Below are positions 24,758 through 36,700 of a DNA stretch of 64,000 nt, piece after piece. This stretch comes from Eudorina sp. 2006-703-Eu-15. Lineage: Eukaryota > Chlorophyta > Chlorophyceae > Chlamydomonadales > Volvocaceae. The stretch spans positions 1,116,001 to 1,180,000 of the forward strand of contig BDSI01000016.1 of the NCBI GenBank assembly GCA_003117195.1, written 5' to 3'. The translations under genes were made by a program, and so were the position numbers. Numbering within the stretch: position 1 is the stretch's first letter; each line of letters opens with the position of its first letter. The notes under the pieces are model-generated. The model was not told the origin of the DNA and did no database searches. It saw only the letters and a program-made list of their open reading frames with translations.

Positions 24758-25784
24758 TTGGCAATGCGCAGCCAACGGCCTCACTCGTCCGCGTGCGCAA
24801 TTAGGGTCCTCGCAAGTCATGTCTCTCGGTTTGTTTTAACACACATACGGGTTGCATTTCTAAAAACACACCCATGCCACACACGCCACCACAGCTGCAT
24901 CCCGTGCTTACCACGCTAGACGACTCGACAGCTGTCGAGCTGTGTGCTACGAACAGGGGGGCTCCTATAATAGGGGGCTCCTATAAAGAACCCAACCAAA
25001 CCAGCGGCTGTCGTGCATGAATGACGTGGTGCCGTGGCCGGTTTGACGTCGAATGCCGTACAGACGCCGTATCGTCGTACATTGTCCGGCATTGATGTCC
25101 AGGCGCGAACAAGTGCTAAGTGCGGAGTCCAAACGCATCCCCGGGTCGGGTGCCCCAGGCTTTGTCTGCCGGATGCAGGAAATCATGAACCGCTCTTTGC
25201 GCACCTGTAGGATGAGCCATCGTGGACGTGTTGTCGTAAACGACCGACCTTCCAGGCACCACCTGCCAAACCCTACTATCGGACGCCACCTATAACGTTA
25301 TAAGAAAAATATTCACAAACATGAAACAAATTGATATGATTGATTGCCCGTGCCCCGCCCTCGCCCTACGCCTGCTAGATAACCACGTGATCACACACAT
25401 ACACCGCCTTCCTATTACTTTACTGGTCGAGTACTTGGAACAGCATCTACGCAGACGGACAACCGTTGGGCACTACCACGCCCATTGCATAGGATGCGCT
25501 CCTGCCCAGTGGCCACCGACCAACACACACACACACACACGCCCCTTCCGCCACATCGCCCGGAGTCCCCCCGGCATGTCCTCCCGCAGCCCTGAAGGTA
25601 CCGCCGCCGCAAGGCCGCAACGCCGCCGCCGCATCGCCGCCGCAACGCCGCCGCCGCATCGCCGCCGCATCGCCGCTGCTCTCCGACCCCTTGCAGCCCG
25701 CGGCCCCGCCGCGGCCGCGGCGTCCCAGCCAACTCCACGGCAGTCCCTCCCACCCGTGCTTCCTCGCAACCGGCCGCAGCCTCC

Positions 25785-28700
25785 CTAGGCCGTCTTGGCG
25801 GCCGCTGGCGCCGGCGGCTTCACCTCGTTGACCAACGGCCGCCCCAACGCGAAATCGGCGATGTTCTGGCAGGTGGTGGTGGCGATGTTGGCGAGGGCTT
25901 CCTGCGTGAGGAAGGCCGAGTGAGGGGTGACCAGCACCTGTGGGTAGCTCAGAAGCGTCTGCGGACAGGGGCGAAGGGGGGAGGGGCGCCCGACGGGGCG
26001 AGGGGGTACCAGGAATCGGTCGACATTTAAAAACTGCGCTGCGAGGGGTGAGGGGGTTCTTCTGTCGTTCTCCTGTCGTTCTTCTCCTGTTGGCGCTGTG
26101 CTTCCCTTGCTTTCAGGTCGGTCTGCGGTGACTCGTGCACTGAGCGGGCGGGTTCGTTTGTGCCGGGCATTTGCTTGCTCGTGGCATTTCGCGGGCTGCT
26201 ATCGCATGGCCCCCTGCTTAACTCGTTTTTAGTTCTCTTATGGTCAAGTTGGTTCACGCCAGCCAGTCGTCCGCGGGCTCGCTAGCTGTCCTTCCCGCGG
26301 CGCCCGCCATTCGCTACTGCGCCTTCAGCCAACATTACAGCAGTTCTCATTACACGGCTCTACGTCGCTATATATGCATATAATTGCTCCGTCCTACTTC
26401 AACGGCAACGTCGGCCAACCGGACAACTAATACACAATCGGTAATTTTTTATTCCGCTGTTTTTATGACAATGGGTGAGGGGGTTGTACTCAAAAAATCA
26501 GTACATGATATACAATATCAGAGTTACTGTATAAAACACAAATATGTAATACAAAAGATTCAAAAAATTTAACCCTGGCACACGAACCCGGAGGGGACGA
26601 GGGGGCGGCGAAGGGGCAAGGGCGGGGTTTGGAAGGGTGTTACGGCAAATGACAGGAGGGTACAGCACGACAAGCATGAAGGCCGGAGAGGAGCGATTCA
26701 GGAGTATTGGCCGATGGAGATGGTGCAAGTCGACCAAGAGTTAAGCGGAAGGCGGGGGCGAAGGCGGGTCCCGAGCACTGGGATAATTTTTGGGGAGAGG
26801 CGACAGGCGAGACCGGGAGAGGCGCGTAATGAGGTGGGGAGACGATCCGTCAGCCCAAGGGGGACCACCCGGCCCCCGACACCCATCCCCCACGCGCACC
26901 TCAAGTCCATCAGGCCTGCACTCCCACCCTTCGGTCAAGCAAGCCTGCATCCCCCCTCGAGATGACGGGCCTTATGCGCGCCCCGTGGAGCTCGTGGGTC
27001 ATTCACGCCTGGGCTGTGGCACGACTGCGCGACGATTGCGCGACGATTGCGCGACTTGGCCGTGCCATAGCCCAGGCCAAGTCGCGCAATCGTCGCAAGC
27101 AGCAAAGGGCCACGGCCGCACGGCGGCGTGTCTCGACGCAAGGTCCCCGCGCAATCTGCTGCCGTACACGTCGTACAGACAGACACAGGTCACTCGCCTT
27201 GAATTTGCGATCCCAGTTCCGCATGCGCGTCTGGGTCTCGTACATCGTGTGGTCCTGCGGAACGCACATATCCGTACATCCGTACATACGTCCCCGGGCA
27301 GGTTGGATATGGTTGTGTGCAATTAGGACGCGTGCAGAGACGCACGGCACCAAACCCAGATGGAGCTACGCACGGCACCAAACCCAGATGGAGCTCCCGA
27401 AAGGAGTTTAAGTCCAACAACCAGAATTGTACCTGCTCAGGTGAAGGCGCATTCAAAGGCCGCAGCGCGACCATACCTCTCGACCTCACCCACCCGCCAA
27501 CCTCCCCACGCCACCGACCCGCGGGTCGGTCCACCCAGAGCCGCCCGCCCGTCCACCTCCCCACGCCACTGACCCGCGGGTCGGTCCGCCCAGCCCAGCC
27601 CGCCCTGCTCACCACGAAGAACAGTCCCCCCTCGTTCTCGTACACGTCCAGGCCCAGCGACCCGATCTGGCCGCTCTCCAGCGCATCAAACAGCGCGTCA
27701 CTCTCAATGAGACCGCCTCGACTGACGTTGATCAGCATGACGCCCGGCTTCATGCGCTGGAGGCTGCGGCCCACCAGGATCGGGGTCCACCAAGAGGGGG
27801 GACGTTCAGGACGGGACGCGCCGTCCAGATGTCGAGAGACAACCCCGTCCGTCCCGCGGGCCCGGGGGCCGGCACGGAAGCCTCCGTGCGGCCTCCATGC
27901 GAAATGCCGCGAACCGATGACGCTGCAATGACGGGCTCGGCCCGCACGCGGATTATGTTTGCGCGATGGTGATGGGCGTTTGTACGATTGTACCATTTGT
28001 CGACGTCGAAAACAGCACCATAGCCGGAGTCCGATCGCCAATGGTCATGGCGGATTGCCAAGCCCTGGCCTTTTCTGGCCCTCTGCCTTTTTCTTCCCCT
28101 CCCTGCCCTCCCTGCCCCTTTTCTGCCCCTGTCTGCCCCTTCGTACCCCTCCCCCTGTCTGGGCTGCTTCTTTTTAACCCCTCCACGCCCATCCCTTCCC
28201 CCTTTCGCCCTGCTCTGCCCCTGTCTGCCCCTCGCTCAATGCCCCTCCCCGCGCCCCCTCCGCCCTACCTGGACCGGTTGATGAGGTGCTTGGTGGAGGG
28301 CAGCAGCGGACAGTGCAGCGACACGATATCGGAGCTGGGCAGAAGCTCGTCCAACGGAACGTACGGAATACCCATGGCCTCCACGCGGGCGTTGGGGACC
28401 ACGTCGTGAGCGATCACGTCGCAGCCGATACCCTGCAGCCACAGCATAGCCACAGCGGACGGCAAGCTAGTTAGCGACCGTCTATGACCCCGCACCGCCA
28501 CAGCAGTCTGCAAGCCAGTCAACGACCGTCTATGACCCCGCACCGCCACAGCAGTCTGCAAGCCAGTTAACGACCGCCTACGACCTCGCACCGCCACCGC
28601 AGTCGTCGGACTACTACCTGACTGCCGACCGAGACTGGTCGGCAGTCGGGTAGTAGAGGCGGCGGGCCGCAATCGCCAAGCCAGCAGTGTGAAACAACAA

Positions 28701-31516
28701 CAAAACCTGCAGGTGCCCCCCGCCCTGTTCGGATGACCCCCGCGCGCACGGCTCGTCCTGCCGTACCCGGCCATGTCGTACCCTTCCTTACCTTGAGGAT
28801 ACGGCAGGCCTCCGTGCCGATCGCGCCCGTGCCGATGACCCCGACCACCTTGCGCGTCATCTCAAAGCCCACCAGGCCGCTGAGGGAGTAGTTGCCCATG
28901 CGGGTGCGGATGTGGGCCTCGTGCAAGTGCCTGCGGGGTGCCGGGAGCCCCGGGGAGGGGCGGGGACGGCGGTGCGGAGATGAGGCGCGGATAGGCGCGG
29001 TGATGGATAGCGGAGGCGGCGAAGGCACTGAACTCGAAACACCCGTGGGCCACCTGGCCAACGGAATCTGCCGTGCCGACCGCAAACCGCCAACCGCCCG
29101 CCCAACCGTTTCTCCTGCAGCTCGTAGCCCCCGGGAGCCCGGGCACCTGTTGAGAGCGAACATCAGGGCCACGGCGTGCTCCGCCACGCTCTCCGGGGAG
29201 TAGGTGGGCACGCGTACGACACGAATGCCGTACTTGGCGCAGGCCACCAGATCCACGCGGTCTGGACCGGGCGGTTCGGAGGCGAGGTGAGAGGGAGGGC
29301 GCGCGCAGTTGCTTCGTTACCAACGGTTTCCGTACAGCGGTGGATACGGTACCGTACGACCGTACGACAGTGCAAACAATATGACTCCTGCCGCGCCGAG
29401 GTACGGAAATGACAACCCCGTGGCAACGTGGTGACCAGAAACGATGCAGCGTGCCGCGGTCAGGCAGGCAGGGCGGCACGGGGCATGGCGGAGAACAGCA
29501 AAACGGTACATGAGACATCTCCGAGCTGCGTTCAGTGAGGCAGCGCGGGGCGGGGCGGGGCGGGGCGGGTGTTCACGAGGTCAGCCCCGAGGTAGGGCCC
29601 ATGAGGGCCCCGCAAGACATTGCGAGGTTGCGTACGTCCTACCGAAACGCAAACGGGGCCACAACACTCAGTGGCGGTCCCAGCCCTCACCCCAAGCCTT
29701 CCCGCTATCCCGCCCCGGCCTTCTCGGCCCCTGACATCCCCGGCCCTGCCTTCCCCGCCCCGGCCCTGCCTTCCCCGCCCCTGCCTCCTTCCCCCCAGCC
29801 CAGCCTTCCCTGCCCCTGCCTCCTTCCCCCTAGCCCAGCCTTCCCTGCCCCTGCCTCCTTCCCCCTAGCCCAGCCTTCCCTGCCCCTGCCATCCCCGCCC
29901 CTGCCATCCCCGCCCAGTCCCCGCAGACTGCAGTCTGCTGCAGTGCTGATGCACACACTCACAGCCAAGTGGATCCGCCTCCGGCCCGCCAGGCCGCCAA
30001 GGTCCCCAGTTCGGGCCGGACGGCCAGCCACTGGGGCTCCACCGCGCCGCTCAGCTCCGGCCCCAACCCTAACTCCCGGCCCCTCCCGGCCGCCATCCGC
30101 CCTGCCGGCCCCTCCCTGCCCTCCCGCTGCCCGCTCACCGAAACCCGCACAGCGCAGCGCCACCAGTCGCACACCGCCCTCAGCCAGCACCTTGACCACC
30201 TGAGGGAGGGAGGGAGGGAGGGAGGAGTTGCGAAGGTGCCGGGAAGGCGGGCGGGAGAAGGAGGGCGGGCGGGGGCGGCAAGCTGAGGGTGTTGTGGTGT
30301 GGTGACCGGTGAGGGGGTTGCTTGTGTTGTCGGTGACTGCAGACAGGAGGCGTGATAACCAGACAGGGGACAAGCTGTGAGGCCATGTACGGCAGCGGCC
30401 TGGGGTGGCGTCGGGAGGGGGACAGGAGGGGGACAGGAGCCTCGGGCAGCAGTTTCCCCGACGGGGACGGGGTCCCTGGAGCGCGATTTCCTCCGTTGGG
30501 GGGGGGGCCAAAGGGACGCCTGGGAAATTGGTAGACATGTTCGGGGGAAAAGGGTGGACTCCCGCCGATCGGCGCGAACCCCGCAGCAGCCGACACGCAC
30601 CCGGGGGCTTGAAAGGGAACGGCGAAGGTTTCCGTCAAGAGCTCCGTCGGAGCCGTACCTATGTACGTGTACGTGTACGTACCTCGGCGGTTACAAAGTC
30701 GTTGACGAACACAACCGCCACATCGAATCCCTCCGCCAGGTGCGCCGTGTCCTTGTCGAGTGGCGGCTGTGAGGGGTGAGAGGGATTGGAAGGCGGGGAG
30801 CAGGGCGCCGTGGGTGCGAGCATCAATCAGCATAGTGCTGGGCTGCGGGAGGGACCAGTTGTCTACGGTAGTTCAGCTTCTGTGGATCGTGGGCATGCGG
30901 GTTCGGGACCGCGGCCTGCACGTGCCTCCTGCAATCCCTCCCCTGGAGCAGTCGCATGCTCCTCCTTGGCTCGTTGGGGTATGGGCGGGCGCTGATGAGG
31001 TTCGTCTGCGGGTACCTGATGCGGTGAAGGCGGGCATTTCTGGCGGAACGACAGCGGCAGCGATCATAACCCGGAGACGCATATCATTGATTCCATCGTC
31101 CGTTAGAACACTAACCTCAATGAAAGAGGAGTTCGGATAGAATTTTGTCAAAGGCCCGACGAGGAAGTCCTGCACGACGCATCAGGCAAGCAAACGAGGT
31201 TGCCACAACACGGCGGGCAGCGGCAATGAGCGATATGCACCTTGACATACTGCGCAGCGGAGAAGGCGACCACTTTCGTGGCAGCAATCTCGGGGACCTC
31301 GTCGTCGGTGACGTCCAGGCTAAGTGTTTCTGTTAGGCTGGCGAATGTACCGGAAGGGCTCCCATTCACGCCGATAGGAGGCGCCGCCCAGGCCCTTGCA
31401 TTCAGCCTGTGTGGAAGCACTACCTGAGCAACGCGACACGCGCGATGCGAGCGCAAGGGCGTCGGACAGTTGGTCTCGGCAGCCCTTTGGGCGACGCGCT
31501 GGCAGCACAGGGACAT
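25785..31516 (-). CDS. D-lactate dehydrogenase (D-2-hydroxyacid dehydrogenase family), organelle-targeted
   Basis: It reduces pyruvate to D-lactate with NADH. Ten exons (minus order) are 31516-31241, 31169-31116, 30766-30683, 30199-30139, 29261-29147, 28930-28792, 28432-28269, 27763-27613, 27254-27198 and 25958-25785. They sum to 1,275 nt, 424 residues plus stop, with every phase consistent. The NAD-binding GTGAIG is in exon 6, the substrate Arg in NVSRGG and the Glu in DVYENEGG in exon 8, and the catalytic His in VTPHSAF in exon 10. The E. coli enzyme is about 330 residues; the extra ~80 N-terminal residues are rich in Arg and Ala and poor in acids, as in plastid or mitochondrial transit peptides. 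The start is the ATG at 31516. Intron 9 uses a GC donor. It is divergent to the sigma adaptin. An algal D-LDH acting in fermentation is the likely role. Confidence 0.96.
27008..27096. repeat. Interleaved inverted repeats (A-B-A'-B') in dehydrogenase intron 9
   Basis: Arm A (27008-27023) is the reverse complement of 27061-27076 with one mismatch. Arm B (27040-27061) is the exact 22-nt reverse complement of 27075-27096. The two pairs interlock rather than nest, which is the order of an H-type pseudoknot. Arm B is itself the last unit of a GCGACGATTGC repeat (about 27028-27050). Confidence 0.9.
27340..27395. repeat. 28-bp direct duplication
   Basis: Two adjacent identical units start ACGCACGGCACC at 27340 and 27368, within dehydrogenase intron 8. 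Confidence 0.92.
27501..27592. repeat. 55-bp-period duplication carrying GACCCGCGGGTC
   Basis: A segment starting CCTCCCCACGCCAC repeats at 27501 and 27556. Each copy contains one GACCCGCGGGTC element (27516 and 27571). Confidence 0.85.
28462..28605. repeat. 48-bp tandem repeat, three copies
   Basis: Units starting GCAAGC at 28462, 28510 and 28558 lie in the intron between dehydrogenase exons 6 and 7. The first two are nearly identical and the third has diverged. Confidence 0.9.
29766..29905. repeat. 35-bp pyrimidine-rich tandem repeat
   Basis: A 35-bp C/T-rich unit (CAGCCTTCCCTGCCCCTGCC at 29801, 29836 and 29871) repeats in the intron between dehydrogenase exons 4 and 5. The coding (minus) strand is purine-rich here. 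Confidence 0.88.
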
Positions 31517-31792
31517 CTTGTATGGTTGAAGGGGTAACCTTTTTCACATCTACAGGTCAATATCAAAGAAGAAAACATCCCAAGGATAATGCAAGTGGTG
31601 TGCACGGCAACTACTTCGGTTGCTCGGAACGAACCTGACACTGAATGTGTTCGGTTATTGGGTATCATAGTGGATGCGGCAATTGTACACGAGGTTTGAA
31701 GAGACTAATGCTTTGAAGAGACAGCATTAGTGCAGTGGCAACGGACAAAGTTGTGCCACCAAACTTTCACTTGACGGATCCCAGCACCCGTT
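31517..31792. promoter_or_regulatory. Shared 276-bp divergent promoter region
   Basis: The start codons of the dehydrogenase (minus, 31516) and the sigma adaptin (plus, 31793) face away from each other across 276 bp. This interval must hold both 5' untranslated regions and both core promoters. I see no clear TATA box. It is AT-richer than the flanking exons. Confidence 0.7.
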
Positions 31793-33055
31793 ATGATACG
31801 ATTCATTCTTTTACAAAATCGGGCCGGTCGGACCCGGCTCTCAAAATACTATGTCCCGATTGAGGAAAAGGAGCGCCGGAAACTAGAGTATGAAATCCAC
31901 AGGCTGGTGGTGAACCGTGATCCAAAGCATACGAACTTCTTGGAGGTGCGATAGCTCTACGTGGGACACGCTCGCCTTGGCGTTAGCTGAAGATGGTCGC
32001 TGAGAGGTTGGACTTTCTGTGCAGTTCCGGTCATATAAAGTGGTGTACCGGCGGTACGCGGGACTATTTTTCTCGATGTGCATTGATCCTTCGGATAACG
32101 AGCTGACGTGCTTGGAGGCCATCCACCTTTTCGTGGAGATCCTGGACCATTACTTCGGAAACGTCTGTGAGCTCGACCTCGTGTTCAACTTCCACAAGGT
32201 GATGTTGGGCCGGCAGAGCGGAACCCAACCCTGCCTGTCGCACCCCTGACACACAAGCCGGTGGGCACCGCAGCTTGACCAGCGTCGGTTGGTTCTGAAC
32301 TGCAGGTGTACCTGATTTTGGACGAGTTCATCTGCGGGGGGGAGATCCAGGAGACTGCCAAGAAGGTGTGTGGGGCGACTGCGCAGAGCCGGGGTATCGC
32401 ACAAGCCACCCAAACTGTGAGGGACAGCACACCTGGGGTGCTTGAGCTCTTGGGAGAGGCAACGGGTTGGCACAGCTTCATAGCCTTTCTGAGCATCGCT
32501 GTCACAGGCAGGCTTGGGCTGGGCTGAAGGTTCCATGACTGAGACCAAAACAATGAAGTTTAGCATTGGAAATCGGTACGAGCGGAAATCGGTTGGTGTC
32601 TGCAGCGCATATCAGGATCCGTAGGGATGGCGTGTGAAGGGAACGACGGAGACATCGGGAACCCGCCGAGGGGGCCACGTGGTGGCTCGACTCGCTTGCG
32701 CCGGGGGGGCACGTATGTGAGCGGGGCGAGGCGGGGCAGGATAGTGCAATGCATGGATGCAATATAACCACGCGCACTGATAGATCGCACATGCAGGGAT
32801 GCGGTGATGCGATAGCGCGGGGTAATCATTCGGCAATATGTCTCTCATGCTTTATACAGGAGGTTTGGTTGGACCTAAGCCTCGGATAGCCTTCCCAAAC
32901 CCCATGGAAGCTCCGACAGACGCGCGCAAACCTCAAGGAATTGCCAGCAAATGGCTGTGCTCAAGCTGAAACGTTTTGTTCCGTTGCCACCCCTCGTCGC
33001 CTGCCCTCAGGTCATTCTCGAACGCCTCGCGGAGCTCGATAAGATTGACACGTAG
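31793..33055 (+). CDS. AP2S1: AP-2 complex sigma subunit (clathrin adaptor small chain)
   Basis: Sigma adaptin is the small chain of the plasma-membrane AP-2 adaptor that links cargo and clathrin in endocytosis. Four exons (31793-31945, 32025-32198, 32306-32365, 33011-33055) sum to 432 nt, 143 residues plus stop, against 142 in animals; all junctions are phase 0. The N-terminus [20 protein letters not shown], the NRDPKHTNF stretch and [13 protein letters not shown] are diagnostic of the sigma family, and [19 protein letters not shown] matches its core longin fold. The last exon reads [16 protein letters not shown]-1 sigma chains are similar, but the NRDPK-TNF wording and length favour AP-2. 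Intron 3 is 645 bp. Confidence 0.97.
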
Positions 33056-33720
33056 CACTGCCTAGTGCCCGAGGAACGCAGAGCGCGGGGGTGGGGAGAA
33101 GCTTACAGATTGGTAGTCACTGGTGGGAGTGAGCCATTCGACACGGGCATTCCATGGGGTCGTGGATGACGGGATGTGCCTACGGATAAGAGCACTGAAC
33201 TGTGGGGGTTTGTCATGCATGCGTGTGAGGCAATAGTTGGTCTGCGTTTTGCGTTGAGCGTTCTGGAGTGCTGGCAGGGCGCAATGGGCCGCTGCATCCG
33301 TACATTTTTGCATGGCGCAAGTCCGTGTCGACCGTCGTCACATTTGAGTGGATGGGTTTATTGGTTACTGTTCTGGAACTGAGGGCTGTCAATTCGTTAC
33401 CATGTTGCCATGATCTTCGTTTGGTATGGCCTTGGCCAGTGCAAGGCTTAAAGCGCTTTTTGTTTCTGAGAGTCGAGACCGTTAATTGCACACCCCTTAT
33501 CCTATGGAAATCATGCGAGGCAGCGTGTCGCCCATTTGTGTGCAAGTTCTGCCCTGTGGCGCTGCGCCCGCTCGAAGAGCGAAAGTCACTCCATGTAAGC
33601 CCTTAACTCGAGTTCCCCATCGATTGAGGGCATCTTCCACGTAAGCCAATTTCCTGCATAGAGGTTGTGAACACATTAACTGCCTTATGGTACTTGTGCT
33701 CCTGCCATCATTGAACACAG

Positions 33721-36700
33721 CGATTTGTTGAAACCTCCGGACGGCGAGCTCGGTTTACCAATCCTTGGTGAAACATTGGACCTGGTATTTTCAGGTAACG
33801 GGAGCGGGTCGGTGTCACTGACGTTGGAAGCTGATATTGTTTGCTTTCACGTTTTGGTTTGCACCAACGTGCTTGAAGCCACCCGTTTCAATTTGTCGAT
33901 AAAGGAAAAATGTGGCATTTTCTTCAGACATGTTTAGCTTTTAGCCGTTGTCAGCATTTTGGATAAAAGCGACCCCTTGGTCAAGCAACATGGCAAAAAG
34001 GGACGCTCGTGTTACAACGATGGCGATGCTGCAGGTGATACCTTTGGGACAAGCCGGCGACAACGCTATGGCGACGTGTACAAAACAAGCATCCTCGGCG
34101 CGCCGACGGTCATGGTGTACGGCGAGGAAGCCGTTCGCAGCGTGCTGTCCGCCGAGGATCGGTTGGTCGCCACCGACTGGCCGAAAGTAAGCAGTCAAGC
34201 TCCTGCGTTTGTGAACGCAAGACCGCCAAACATCTTCCACTCGTACCCATGAAGCCGCAGCTACACGCGGCTTCCAGAGCACGGCAACTCCATCCGGCTG
34301 TCTGGGCGACCTGCAGGTTACGTCGGTGCTGGTGGGCCCCGACAGCCTCAACCTTCTGACGGGCGCGCGCCACGGGGCTGTCAAGCGCGCCCTGGCCGAC
34401 GCATTCAGCGAGAGGGCCATGCGGCAGCACGTGCCTCGAGTCGCGTCGCTCGTCCAGGTGTGTGCACAGTACGGCTGCATGACCGTGCTGGGTATGCACT
34501 GCACGGCTGGGCCTCTTGTTGACGCGTTGTGGACTTGATGTTCCTCTGTGGAGGCGACCTAACCCTGCACTTCACGCTTCGGACCCGTCTCGCCCCTCAT
34601 GTCACGTGCCCTCGGCCAACCGTCACGGGCCCTGTGCGCTGTCCTCAGGACTACGTGGCCCGCTGGGCCGCAGGGACGCAGCCGCTGTCCGGCTACTCGG
34701 CGTGTCAGGAGCTGTCGCAGGTGGGCGTTGAGCGCAGCGGGGACTGCACACTGCAGGGGAGGATAACGCTCACACGGGGAAAGGGTCTGTTTCAGTAAAT
34801 CGTATTTCAATAAAGTGGGATCCAGCGAATCGCTGAGCGCCGCCGCGTCTGGGGCGGCGCGTGGGTGCTAGTCAGTCGGTGTGGGGCGCGCAGGCGTATG
34901 GCTCAGGGCGGGACATGGGCCGCCGCCGCCGCGTGGCGAACGAGCTGCAGGGCCTGGGGCCTGGGCAGCGGTGGGGACTCACGTAGGTCCACTCACTCAC
35001 TGGGGGGCTAGGGGAGGCCTGAACGCAAGGACGTGGACGTGGATTATTCAGCTGCGCCCTTGACTGCACGTCCGGGTGACCTCCACGCCTTCGCGTTGGA
35101 GCAGCGATGGATTGCGCGCCGTAAACCCCGACCACGGCCCCGACCATGACCCCGACCATGACCTCGACGAGCCCAGCGATGACCATGACCGAGAATCCCA
35201 TTCCAAACGCGGCCACGGCCCCCCCATATGCTACATGGCATTGGGTTCAGGCGTTGTTCGACTTGGTGGTACTAGGCGGCGACGGCGGCCCGGAGCGTGC
35301 GGCCATACTCCGGCGGCTGAGCGCCGAGCTGCAGGTCGGCTTCCAGACGCCTCCCCTGGAGCTGCCCTTCACGGGTACGGAGCCGAGGGTGCTGTGCCGG
35401 GCACGGCTTGCCGTACGGCTGCTCGCTGTACGAGCCAGGGATGTTTCGCCTATGGGCCGGCCGTACCAGTCGGTCGGAGGTTTCTGTAGTTGGGAGGTAG
35501 GCGAGATGCGTTGGAGCCGACCACGAGGCTGACCGCCGGCTGGGAAAAGGGACACCAGCAGTCCAGCAACCATGTGCTGTTCTTTGCTCTGCTCTGCTCT
35601 GCTCTGCTCTGAAGAGATGCTGTCCTTCCCGTCCGTCACTGCATGCCATGGCGTTGCGTGCCTCCGCAGATTACGGCAGGGCCGTACAGGCTCGTCGTAC
35701 CTTTGGGACGCTGGTGACGGAGGCGCTGGCGCAGTGCCGCCGCCGCCCCCGCGGCGCTTCCTCCGGTGCCGCCCCGCTGCTCCCGAACTGTGCGTTGGCC
35801 GACCTGGCGGCGGCTGCTGCTGCGGCGGGCGGCGGCGCCTCGCAGGGAATCGCCGAACAGCAGCCGCAGCAGCCGCAGCAGCAGGTGGTGGTGTTGAGCG
35901 ACGCTGTCATCGAGGACAACTTGGTGGCCGCGTTCTTCGGCAACGCCTCCAGCGGGCCCTCCCTGGCAAAGGCGCTGCAGTACGCGGCGGCGAGTCCCGA
36001 GGTGCTTCAGCGGCTGCAGCAGGAGCAGCAGGTGGGGGAGAGAAGCAGGGCTGGGTGGCGTCGGGCAGGGTACGGCAAGGCGGGGTTAGGTTGGCCATAA
36101 CCGTCGGCCGTGCGCTGACTCCGTTGTACCGTACGGTATGTGTCGCTGCGGCGGCGCCGCAGGACATCGTCGCGTCGTACGGCACGGAGATCACGGCCGA
36201 GGTGCTCGACAAGATGTCGTACGGGGCGGCTGTGGCGAAGGAGCTGCTGCGCATCACGCCTGCCGTACCTGCTGTGTTCCGCGTGGCTATTGCGGATTTC
36301 GAGCTTCGGGGCCGTCGGATACCGAAGGTGTGTCACAGCCCGCACTGCCGTACACGAGATGGGCGCGTTACGCGGTCGGTGCGGTGCGGCGCACGGGTCT
36401 GGATCGATGGCAGCTGTACGGCTTAGTCAGCAGCATGCAGTACTGTTTTATTGCGCGCGGACTCCGGCCGTCGTGCTTGGCGAGCGCTTGCACACATCAG
36501 CGATTGGGTGGTTATGGGTGGGCTTCGCATTAAACACATCAGCGATTGGGTGGTTATGGGTGGGCTTCTCATTAAACACATCAGCGAATCGCGCCAAAAG
36601 CGATGGAACAAACAATGATGGCGCAGTTGACCACAACCGCTGGGCTTGGATGCTGTCGACAGCTTGTTGCCTGCAGTTTACGCAGCGAAGCTAGTGGTAG

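Larger units (their letters stand above)
16612..25784. other. No supported gene; repeat-bearing intergenic DNA
   Basis: I found no recognisable protein motif or phase-consistent exon chain on either strand. The stretch includes a CAGA-type array (19449-19515), two GACCC-RY-GGGTC copies (20357, 20377), two more copies of a dispersed sequence (about 20143-20180 and 23165-23200), a short AT-rich island (about 22370-22600) and a compound CA microsatellite at 24585-24757. A 67-codon frame at 22165-22368 opens MPTDIELARLWSFGDD and looks somewhat protein-like, but it lacks support. Confidence 0.55.

Noticed and set aside
28462..28605. 48-bp repeats as a CRISPR-like array
   Set aside because: Units are directly adjacent without spacers and sit in a eukaryotic intron.
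33504..33594. ATG at 33504 as the P450 start
   Set aside because: Its frame leaves one base at the GTAAGC donor and runs into a stop in the next exon.
33955..34034. Extra P450 exon starting at 33955
   Set aside because: It adds residues unlike any P450; the acceptor at 34034 restores the GETL-to-RYGD spacing in phase.
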